Source: Acidimicrobiia bacterium | GTDB taxonomy: Bacteria > Actinomycetota > Acidimicrobiia > Acidimicrobiales > Ilumatobacteraceae | Reading direction: 5' to 3' | NCBI GenBank assembly: GCA_010030605.1 | Contig: RHCK01000052.1 | Coordinates: forward strand, 1-8,675 | DNA length: 8,675 bases | Part shown: positions 1-8,675 of the stretch, one piece after another | How the letters are laid out: the number at the start of each line of letters is the position of its first letter | Position numbering within the stretch: position 1 is the first letter of the stretch | Program-made: the position numbers and the translations under genes | The notes under the pieces: model-generated | What the model saw: only the letters and a program-made list of their open reading frames with translations | Told to the model about the DNA's origin: nothing | Databases searched by the model: none

Positions 1-104
1 TACGGAAAACGCTCGCTGTTCGGTGTGTCAGTGATCCATCGTTCCATGGCGATCCCCCAATCCCAATGACGATCGAACCTTAGTGCGACGGTAGTTTCCT
101 ACGT
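1..104. other. Upstream flank of the HAD hydrolase gene, no gene seen
   Basis: I find no convincing coding region on either strand in this left-edge stretch. It presumably carries the promoter of the plus-strand HAD gene. A TANNNT-type -10 candidate (TAGTTT, 92-97) sits 10 nt before the ATG at 107 and could give a nearly leaderless transcript. There is no good -35 match 16-19 nt further upstream, so this is only a suggestion. Confidence 0.4.
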
Positions 105-128
105 CAATGGAGCGACCAATGGAGCGAC
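105..128 (+). repeat. Perfect 12-bp tandem duplication spanning the HAD gene start
   Basis: CAATGGAGCGAC occurs twice head to tail (105-116 and 117-128). Because 12 is a multiple of three, it yields two in-frame ATG codons (107 and 119) and a peptide beginning MERPMERR. The GGAG of the first copy (109-112) lies 6 nt before the second ATG, a good Shine-Dalgarno position, whereas no ribosome-binding site precedes the first ATG. The duplication is directly visible; its effect on translation is inferred. Confidence 0.9.
109..112 (+). promoter_or_regulatory. Shine-Dalgarno GGAG deciding the HAD start
   Basis: GGAG ends 6 nt before ATG 119. It is part of the first copy of the 12-bp repeat, so it would lie inside the coding region if translation began at ATG 107. 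It is the only purine-rich ribosome-binding site near either candidate start. Confidence 0.5.
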
Positions 129-775
129 GCTCACCACCTCGCAACGCCTCGGGGATCGAGGCCGTCGTCTTCGACTACGGCGGAGTGATCATCTCCCCCA
201 TCGTCGAGAAGGTCGCCGTCTTGGCCGATCGATTCGGCATCACCATGCCCGAGTTGCTCGAGGTGCTCCTCGGACCTCGCGAATCCGGCGATCATCCGTG
301 GCATCGGTGCGAACGAGGCGAGATCGATGTGGCCGACATCCAGGGCCTCCTCGGACCGTGGGCCGATGCCGCTGGTCTGGATCTTCACGGTGACGAGATC
401 GACGTGTTGATGGACCCCACCTACTCGGTGCTCGACGTGGTGGTGGAGCGCATCGGTCGCCTGAAGGCCGCCGGATACCGCACCGCGCTGCTGACGAACA
501 CCTTCGCCGAATATCGGCCGACGATGCAGCAAGTCGTGCCGTTCGACCACTTCGATGCCATCGTCGAATCGTTCGAGGTGAAGGCTCGCAAACCCGAACG
601 GGCGATCTACGAGGCGACCGCGGTGATGCTCGGCGTCGACCACTCGCGCATCCTGTATCTCGACGACTTCGACCAGAACCTGCGACCGGCCATCGAACTC
701 GGGTGGAGCGTGGTGCACGTGACCGGGCCCGAACAGAGCCTGCGGGAACTCGACCGACTCGTTCCCCTCGATTGA
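119..775 (+). CDS. HAD-superfamily hydrolase, subfamily IA-like
   Basis: This is a soluble haloacid-dehalogenase-fold hydrolase, probably a phosphatase or related hydrolase acting on a small molecule; the substrate is unknown. Counting from the alternative ATG at 107 (222 residues; 218 from 119), motif I is FDYGGVI with nucleophile Asp23, motif II is LLTNT (Thr130), motif III is the Lys162 of ARKPE, and motif IV is the acidic pair Asp186-Asp187 in LYLDDFD. The second aspartate of the usual DxD of phosphatases is replaced by Gly (DYGG), as in the family resembling the N-terminal domain of epoxide hydrolase and ACAD10-like proteins, so general acid catalysis may differ or be weak. A helical cap lies between motifs I and II (about residues 35-110). 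I chose ATG 119 because GGAG sits 6 nt before it; ATG 107 remains possible, especially from a leaderless transcript. No signal peptide or membrane segment is seen. The gene converges on the nitroreductase gene and appears unrelated to the cluster beyond it. Confidence 0.85.
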   Translation: MERRSPPRNASGIEAVVFDYGGVIISPIVEKVAVLADRFGITMPELLEVLLGPRESGDHPWHRCERGEIDVADIQGLLGPWADAAGLDLHGDEIDVLMDPTYSVLDVVVERIGRLKAAGYRTALLTNTFAEYRPTMQQVVPFDHFDAIVESFEVKARKPERAIYEATAVMLGVDHSRILYLDDFDQNLRPAIELGWSVVHVTGPEQSLRELDRLVPLD

Positions 776-793
776 CGAACGGTCAGCGGCGCT

Positions 794-1429
794 TCAGGAC
801 CATTCGTTCCAACGAATGAAAGTGTCGGCCGGCGGACGCTTGGCCAATTTGAAATCGGTGCCGATGGTGTAGGCCACCGGAAAGAGGCCGGCCTGAGTGA
901 ACTGGTCGTAGGGAACATTGAAACGCTCAGCGACCAGCTTCTCGTCGGCGAGATGCAACGTGGTCCAGCAGGAGCCGAGGCCGCGTTCGCGCAACGCCAA
1001 CATGAAGCTCCACACACCGGGCAGGATCGAACCCCAACGAGACGCTTGACGCGAGACGGGAGTTGATTCGGTCATGCGGTCGGCCAGCAACGGAATGACC
1101 AACGCTGGAACTCGGGCCATGTTGTCGGCCAGATACGCGCCCGACTCTTGGACGGCGGAACCGGCTTGCTCCGACACCGGCTTACCGGATTCGGCGGCAT
1201 AGGCGTAGAAGCGTTTGCGGTAGATCTCGGCGAGGAAGTCCTTGCCGTCCTGATCGTCGATGATCAGCCAACGCCAACGCATCGAGTTGCTGCCGCTCGG
1301 CGATTGGTGAGCGATCTCGATGCACTCGGTGATGATGTCGCGTGGGACCGCTCGATCGAAATCGAGTCGCTTGCGCACCGAACGAGTGGTGGTCAGCACC
1401 TCGTCGGCGCTCAGTCCGAGCTTCGTCAT
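794..1429 (-). CDS. Nitroreductase-family FMN-dependent oxidoreductase
   Basis: This 211-residue protein is a cytoplasmic flavin oxidoreductase of the nitroreductase fold, expected to be a homodimer that binds FMN at the subunit interface and uses NAD(P)H; the substrate cannot be told. Family features seen are the N-terminal FMN-phosphate motif RSVRKR (Arg16, Ser17, Arg19), SPSGSN (43-48) in the position of the usual PSGSNxQPW segment, GLGSCW (150-155) after a helix around 138-149, and a C-terminal IRWNEW resembling the usual xxxWNRW end. The Q-P of the SGSNxQPW motif is changed here (NSMRW), so ligand contacts may differ. It is the last gene of the minus-strand cassette: its ATG shares one base with the TGA of the preceding reductase (TGATG), a sign of translational coupling, and it has no clear ribosome-binding site of its own. 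Length is normal for the family. The family call is firm; any particular reaction would be a guess. Confidence 0.88.
   Translation of the reverse strand: MTKLGLSADEVLTTTRSVRKRLDFDRAVPRDIITECIEIAHQSPSGSNSMRWRWLIIDDQDGKDFLAEIYRKRFYAYAAESGKPVSEQAGSAVQESGAYLADNMARVPALVIPLLADRMTESTPVSRQASRWGSILPGVWSFMLALRERGLGSCWTTLHLADEKLVAERFNVPYDQFTQAGLFPVAYTIGTDFKLAKRPPADTFIRWNEWS
801..818. other. 8-bp perfect inverted repeat at the convergent gene ends
   Basis: CATTCGTT-CC-AACGAATG is a perfect inverted repeat, usable as a 7-bp stem with a TCCA loop. It lies inside the last codons of the nitroreductase gene (residues around IRWNEW) and starts 26 nt after the HAD stop. It could slow or end plus-strand transcription from the HAD gene, but no T-run follows it and it may be a coincidence of the coding sequence. 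Confidence 0.35.
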
Positions 1430-2211
1430 CAGTAGGGCATCGTTCCGCCGTCGACCGGGAAGAGCACGCCGGTCAGATTGCGGGCCGCATCGGTCGCCAA
1501 CATCACCGCGACCGCGGCGACTTCTTCGACCTTGTTCGGTCGCTTGATGGCCGATTCCTGAGCGAACATGGCGATCAATGCGTCGTAGCCGTCGAGACCC
1601 ATGGCGATGGCCGAGTCCGGTCCGGTGGCGCGCACGATGTCGGTTTCGATGATGCCGGGAAGAATCGCGTTCACCGTGATGCCGAGCGTTCCCACTTCAT
1701 GGGCCGCCGACTTCACGAGACCGTTCACCGCGTGCTTGGTGGTGACGTAGCCCGGGATACCCGGCTTGCCCAACTTGCCTTCCACCGACGACGTGACGAT
1801 GATGCGGCCCGACTCACGAGGGATCATGTGCTGCAACGCGCGACGCATTCCCCAGAACACGTGGTTCAGGTTCCAGTCGACCTCGAGTGCCCATTCCTCG
1901 TCGGTCATTTGAGCCACCGGCGCGGTCATCTGCACACCACCGGAGTTCAGGCAACAGATGTCGAGCTTGCCGTACTTCTGAATGGTGAAGTCGATGAGTC
2001 CCTCGACCACCGACTGCTTCGAAGAGTCGCCGGCGAAGAACGCCGCACGATCACCAGCGTTCATTTCGTTCAAACACACTTGCCCCTTGGCCGCGTCGCG
2101 ACCATTGACGACGACCGTGGCACCTTCGGCGAGGAAGGCGTCGGCCATGGCCCGTCCGATGCTGCGGGTTCCGCCCGTGATGCAGGCGACTTTTCCGTCC
2201 AACTTGCCCAT
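1429..2211 (-). CDS. Classical short-chain dehydrogenase/reductase (SDR), copy 2 of tandem pair
   Basis: This is a Rossmann-fold NAD(P)H-dependent oxidoreductase of the classical SDR family, cytoplasmic and probably tetrameric, with unknown substrate. Counting from ATG 2211 (260 residues), the cofactor loop is TGGTRSIG (12-19), the NAG-equivalent is NSG (89-91), and the catalytic tetrad is Asn114, Ser142, Tyr155 (YVTTK) and Lys159. Arg16 and the NGR after the second strand (residues 36-38) suggest NADP(H) preference. Two motif positions depart from consensus: Gly17 to Ser in TGxxxGIG and Ala90 to Ser in NAG; the catalytic residues are intact. The protein ends in DGGTMPY. An in-frame TTG at 2217 would add two residues, but the AGGGGG site is 7 nt from the ATG and only 1 nt from the TTG, and the paralogue upstream starts with the same MGxLDG. 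It follows that paralogue by 16 bp and overlaps the nitroreductase start by one base. The two reductases look roughly half identical by eye. Confidence 0.9.
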   Translation of the reverse strand: MGKLDGKVACITGGTRSIGRAMADAFLAEGATVVVNGRDAAKGQVCLNEMNAGDRAAFFAGDSSKQSVVEGLIDFTIQKYGKLDICCLNSGGVQMTAPVAQMTDEEWALEVDWNLNHVFWGMRRALQHMIPRESGRIIVTSSVEGKLGKPGIPGYVTTKHAVNGLVKSAAHEVGTLGITVNAILPGIIETDIVRATGPDSAIAMGLDGYDALIAMFAQESAIKRPNKVEEVAAVAVMLATDAARNLTGVLFPVDGGTMPY

Positions 2212-2218
2212 GTTCAAT

Positions 2219-2224
2219 CCCCCT
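2219..2224 (-). promoter_or_regulatory. Shine-Dalgarno AGGGGG fixing the start of the second SDR
   Basis: On the minus strand AGGGGG lies 7 nt before ATG 2211. It is only 1 nt before the alternative TTG at 2217, too close for initiation, so it decides in favour of the ATG. It sits in the 16-bp gap after the stop of the preceding SDR gene. Confidence 0.65.
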
Positions 2225-2227
2225 GTG

Positions 2228-3007
2228 TCAGTACGGCGAAGTGCCGCCGTCGATCGAGATCATCGATCCCGTGATTCCTGCTCCGGCTTCCGATGCGAGA
2301 AGAACGGCCACCAAGGCCACGTCCTCGCACTCGTTCAATCTCTTCACCGCGGACTCCTGGGCGAAGACGTTCAGCAAACCTTCGTACGTGAGGCCCATTG
2401 CCTCGGCCGCACCAGGACCCTGCGCCATCATGACGTCGGTTTCGATGGCGCCCGGGCACAGTGCGTTCACGGTGATGCCGAGCGTGCCCACTTCCTTGGA
2501 TGCCGACTTGCACAAGCCATTGATGGCGTGCTTCGAGGCGACATAACTGGAGATGGCCGGCTTGCCCACCTTGCCCTCGACGGAACTCATGGCCAAAATG
2601 CGACCGTACTGCTGCGGGATCATGTGCTTGAGCGCCGCCTGCATGGTCCAGAACGTGTGCCAGAAGTTCCACGTCATGGCGTCCTGCATCGATTCATCGG
2701 TCATGTCGACCACGGGTGCGTAATCGCTTCCGCCACCCGCGTTGGGAACCATGATGTCGATGCGACCGAAGTGTGCGACCGTTCCGTTGACGACGTTGAC
2801 GCAGTCTTCTTTCTTCTTCACGTCGCCCGCGATGAAGTGAACCCGATCGCCGGCCTTCAACTCGTCGATCGAGCGCTGGGCCTTGGCCGCGTCGCGACCA
2901 TTGATGACCACCTTGGCGCCTTCGTCGAGGAACGCTTTGGCGATCGCCAACCCGATGCCTCTCGTTCCACCCGTGATGCACGCAACACGGCCGTCAAGAA
3001 CTCCCAT
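2228..3007 (-). CDS. Classical short-chain dehydrogenase/reductase (SDR), copy 1 of tandem pair
   Basis: This 259-residue cytoplasmic oxidoreductase has every classical SDR landmark: the cofactor loop TGGTRGIG (12-19), NAG (89-91), active-site Asn114, Ser142, Tyr155 and Lys159 (YVASK), and the NALCPGAIETD segment (181-191) after the active-site helix. Arg16 and the INGRD after strand two point to NADP(H) rather than NAD(H). The C-terminus DGGTSPY is the usual dimer-forming tail. The substrate is not predictable; 3-oxoacyl carrier protein reductases, sugar or steroid dehydrogenases and many catabolic reductases share this pattern. An AGGGGGAG ribosome-binding site lies 4 nt before the ATG. It is the first gene of the three-gene redox cassette and begins 79 bp after fusA on the same strand. 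It is clearly paralogous to the next gene, with the same length and co-linear motifs, so an old tandem duplication is likely. Confidence 0.92.
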   Translation of the reverse strand: MGVLDGRVACITGGTRGIGLAIAKAFLDEGAKVVINGRDAAKAQRSIDELKAGDRVHFIAGDVKKKEDCVNVVNGTVAHFGRIDIMVPNAGGGSDYAPVVDMTDESMQDAMTWNFWHTFWTMQAALKHMIPQQYGRILAMSSVEGKVGKPAISSYVASKHAINGLCKSASKEVGTLGITVNALCPGAIETDVMMAQGPGAAEAMGLTYEGLLNVFAQESAVKRLNECEDVALVAVLLASEAGAGITGSMISIDGGTSPY

Positions 3008-3086
3008 GACACTCCCCCTTCGACCTCTCGGTTCCGCCCAAGTTACTCAGGCGCCGAGTGGGCTCAGCAAGCGGAGCGACCCGGGA

Positions 3087-5186
<2,100 letters not shown>

Positions 5187-5290
5187 CGTCGTTCACTTTC
5201 GCTTCGTGTTCTGTTTGTCAGGGGGGCTTACATGGTCGCACCCCGGTACGGGTACCGGGGTGCTGAGAGAGAGTTGTCAGCGGTGACGAA
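5187..5290 (-). other. rpsG-fusA spacer, 104 bp
   Basis: The spacer is unusually long for this gene pair and holds one very strong stem-loop (5238-5263). No small gene is seen. A start-stop pair ATGTAA occurs on the minus strand at 5228-5233, immediately after the hairpin, but it has no supporting signal. Confidence 0.5.
5238..5263 (-). promoter_or_regulatory. Strong GC-rich stem-loop between rpsG and fusA
   Basis: GCACCCCGGTAC (5238-5249) and its exact reverse complement (5252-5263) flank two bases. In RNA this gives an 11-bp stem capped by a four-base loop. On the transcribed (minus) strand no U-run follows, so it is not a standard intrinsic terminator. It could lower fusA expression relative to rpsG, mark an RNase cut or 3'-end stabiliser, or terminate partially. 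The pairing is directly seen; the role is inferred. Confidence 0.6.
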
Positions 5291-5761
5291 TCACCAGCGG
5301 TAGTGGGCGAAGGCCTTGTTGGACTCGGCCATCTTCTGCATGTCGTCGCGCTTCTTCACGGCGGCGCCGAGGCCATTGCTGGCGTCGAGCAGTTCGTTGG
5401 CGAGGCACTGAGCCATGGTCTTTTCGCGACGAGCGCGGGCGTAATCGACGACCCAGCGAATGGCCAGGGTGTTCGCACGACGCGGCTTCACTTCGACGGG
5501 CACCTGATAGGTGGCGCCACCAACGCGACGGCTGCGCACTTCCAACGGCGGGCGCACGTTGTCGATGGCGCGCTTCAAGGTGGCGATGGGCTCGGCGCCG
5601 GTCTTTTCTTCGACCATCTTGAGTGCGTCGTACACGATCTTCTCGGCGGTGCTCTTCTTGCCGCGAAGCATGACCTTGTTCATGAGCTGCGTGACGAGCA
5701 GCGAGCGGTACACCGGGTCGGGGTTCAACTCGCGGCGGGGGGCGGGACCCTTACGGGGCAT
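5291..5761 (-). CDS. rpsG: Small ribosomal subunit protein S7
   Basis: S7 is a primary 16S rRNA-binding protein that nucleates assembly of the 30S head and lies near the E-site tRNA. The 156-residue protein is complete and of typical length, beginning MPRKGPAPRRELNPDPVY. The characteristic RRVGGATYQVPVEV (about 78-91) and the C-terminal helix region ending in NKAFAHYRW are present. A good ribosome-binding site, AGGTGA, lies 6 nt before the ATG (plus-strand positions 5768-5773). It follows rpsL by 27 bp, so the two are certainly cotranscribed. In E. coli S7 represses its own operon by binding the rpsL-rpsG spacer; here that spacer is too short for the same structure. Confidence 0.98.
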   Translation of the reverse strand: MPRKGPAPRRELNPDPVYRSLLVTQLMNKVMLRGKKSTAEKIVYDALKMVEEKTGAEPIATLKRAIDNVRPPLEVRSRRVGGATYQVPVEVKPRRANTLAIRWVVDYARARREKTMAQCLANELLDASNGLGAAVKKRDDMQKMAESNKAFAHYRW

Positions 5762-5788
5762 CTCAGTTCACCTGTTCCTTTTTCTCGA

Positions 5789-6160
5789 TCACTTGACGCG
5801 CTTGGCGCCGTAACGGCTGCGAGCCTGCTTGCGGTTCTTCACACCGGCTGCGTCGAGCGCGCCGCGGATGATCTTGTAACGCACACCGGGCAGGTCGCGC
5901 ACACGACCACCACGCACGAGAACGATGGAGTGCTCCTGCAAGTTGTGACCCTCGCCGGGGATGTAGGCCGTGATCTCCACACCGCTGGAGAGACGGACGC
6001 GAGCAACCTTGCGCAGAGCCGAGTTCGGCTTCTTGGGCGTGTTGGTGTACACGCGCGTGCAAACACCACGACGCTGCGGCGAACCCTTGAGGGCCGGCGT
6101 CTTGGTCTTGCTGAACTTGGTGCTGCGACCCTGACGGACCAGCTGCTGAATTGTGGGCAC
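5789..6160 (-). CDS. rpsL: Small ribosomal subunit protein S12
   Basis: S12 sits at the decoding centre of the 30S subunit and helps control codon-anticodon accuracy. The 123-residue protein is complete. The start codon is GTG, supported by AGAGGT (plus-strand positions 6166-6171) 5 nt upstream and by the usual MPTIQQLVR beginning. The conserved loops TPKKPNSALRKV (41-52) and PGEGHNLQEHS (68-78) are present, and Asp89, the site that RimO methylthiolates in E. coli, is conserved. Lys43 is the ordinary streptomycin-sensitive residue, but position 88 is Arg (GRVRDLPG; codon CGC, 5897-5899) where most bacteria have Lys. K88R is a known streptomycin-resistance change in mycobacteria, so this ribosome may be naturally less sensitive. 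The gene heads the rpsL-rpsG-fusA part of the cluster, 163 bp after rpoC. Confidence 0.98.
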   Translation of the reverse strand: MPTIQQLVRQGRSTKFSKTKTPALKGSPQRRGVCTRVYTNTPKKPNSALRKVARVRLSSGVEITAYIPGEGHNLQEHSIVLVRGGRVRDLPGVRYKIIRGALDAAGVKNRKQARSRYGAKRVK

Positions 6161-6217
6161 TTCGGACCTCTCGTGACGCCGACTCGCTGGGCGACTCGGA
6201 CTTGCGGTGTTGGCGAT

Positions 6218-6250
6218 GGGGCACCCTGAACAACCTGTTCAGAGGACCCC
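6218..6250 (-). promoter_or_regulatory. Second stem-loop between rpoC and rpsL
   Basis: A perfect 7-bp inverted repeat, CTGAACA and TGTTCAG (6226-6232 and 6236-6242), is separated by three bases. An outer GGGG/CCCC extends it, across imperfect pairs, to 33 nt. It could be a 5'-leader structure of the rpsL mRNA, a partner of the first hairpin, or a protein-binding palindrome. No U-run follows it on the minus strand. Confidence 0.4.
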
Positions 6251-6264
6251 GTGATGTTACGAGC

Positions 6265-6300
6265 GCCCCGCGGACAACGGCAACCCGCTGCCCCCGGGGC
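6265..6300 (-). promoter_or_regulatory. Long stem-loop just after rpoC
   Basis: On the minus strand a 6-bp outer stem (GCCCCG/CGGGGC), one G-G mismatch, then 9 pairs close a GUUG loop, about 15 pairs in all. Two of these pairs are G-U wobbles in minus-strand RNA but would be A-C mismatches in plus-strand RNA, so the structure fits transcription in the rpoC direction. It starts 23 nt after the rpoC stop. No U-run follows, so it may be an inefficient or non-canonical terminator, or an mRNA 3'-end or processing element. Confidence 0.5.
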
Positions 6301-6323
6301 AATTCTCGCAATCTCGGTGAAAA

Positions 6324-8675
<2,352 letters not shown>

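Larger units (their letters stand above)
6161..6323 (-). other. rpoC-rpsL spacer, 163 bp
   Basis: The spacer contains two consecutive stem-loops (6265-6300 and 6218-6250) and the rpsL ribosome-binding site, with no visible small gene. A weak promoter-like pair lies on the minus strand: TTGCCG (6278-6283), an 18-bp spacer, then TAACAT (6254-6259). It matches consensus at 4 of 6 bases in each box. It overlaps the first hairpin and would let rpsL-rpsG-fusA be transcribed independently of rpoBC. I rate that promoter as unproven. Confidence 0.5.

Noticed and set aside
2212..2217. TTG start two codons upstream for the second SDR gene
   Set aside because: The ribosome-binding site is only 1 nt away from this TTG but an ideal 7 nt from the ATG at 2211, and the paralogue begins at the equivalent ATG.
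1342..2274. 310-codon plus-strand frame across the SDR and nitroreductase genes
   Set aside because: It is antisense to two intact enzyme genes, His/Arg/Asp-rich, and without motifs; a shadow.
3041..3060. Possible fusA terminator in the fusA-SDR gap
   Set aside because: Only a 4-bp ACTC/GAGT stem around GGCGCC is available and no U-run follows; too weak to call.
3040..3070. Promoter-like TTGCTG-19-TAACTT before the first SDR gene (minus strand)
   Set aside because: The spacer is 19 bp and both boxes are partial matches; such pairs are common by chance, so I do not annotate it, though an internal promoter would make sense here.
5228..5233. Minimal ATG-TAA start-stop element after the rpsG-fusA hairpin
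   Set aside because: A six-base match is expected by chance and no clear ribosome-binding site supports initiation there.
5303..6229. 308-codon open frame on the plus strand opposite rpsG and rpsL
   Set aside because: It spans two conserved ribosomal protein genes and their spacer in antisense, with no family features; it is a codon-bias shadow.
6228..6240. LexA-like palindrome GAAC-N5-GTTC in the rpoC-rpsL spacer
   Set aside because: Known Gram-positive SOS boxes have a four-base gap between GAAC and GTTC; the five-base gap and the wider hairpin context favour an RNA structure.

Overview
The window is a high-GC piece of bacterial chromosome, most likely from an actinomycete-type bacterium (Actinomycetota). 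Its RNA polymerase beta-prime, S12, S7 and EF-G sequences resemble those of that phylum, and the beta-prime trigger loop lacks the large SI3 insertion found in gammaproteobacteria. Acidimicrobiia is a plausible class, but I cannot prove it from the sequence alone.

Layout. Bases 119-775 (+) hold a small HAD-family hydrolase. It converges, with an 18-bp gap, on a minus-strand block that fills the rest of the window. Read in the direction of transcription from the right edge leftward, this block is: rpoC (its 5' part lies outside the window), a 163-bp spacer with two stem-loops, rpsL (S12), rpsG (S7), a 104-bp spacer with a very strong stem-loop, fusA (EF-G), a 79-bp spacer, two paralogous short-chain dehydrogenase/reductases, and a nitroreductase-family flavoprotein.

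The right three quarters is the classic rpoC-rpsL-rpsG-fusA transcription/translation ('str') cluster, which makes RNA polymerase, two small-subunit proteins and the translocase together. The usual next gene, tuf (EF-Tu), is absent. Instead there is a tightly packed accessory cassette of three redox enzymes (gaps of 16 bp and then a 1-nt stop/start overlap) on the same strand, with no obvious terminator between fusA and the cassette. The two reductases look NADP(H)-dependent and the third protein looks FMN-dependent; no common substrate can be read from the sequence.

I see no new multi-gene system. The points most worth a second look are single residues in core machinery: a proline in the RNA polymerase bridge-helix hinge, where most bacteria have histidine, and arginine at S12 position 88, a residue known in other bacteria as a streptomycin-resistance change. 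After those come the loss of tuf linkage, the spacer hairpins, and a 12-bp tandem duplication that builds the start region of the HAD gene.
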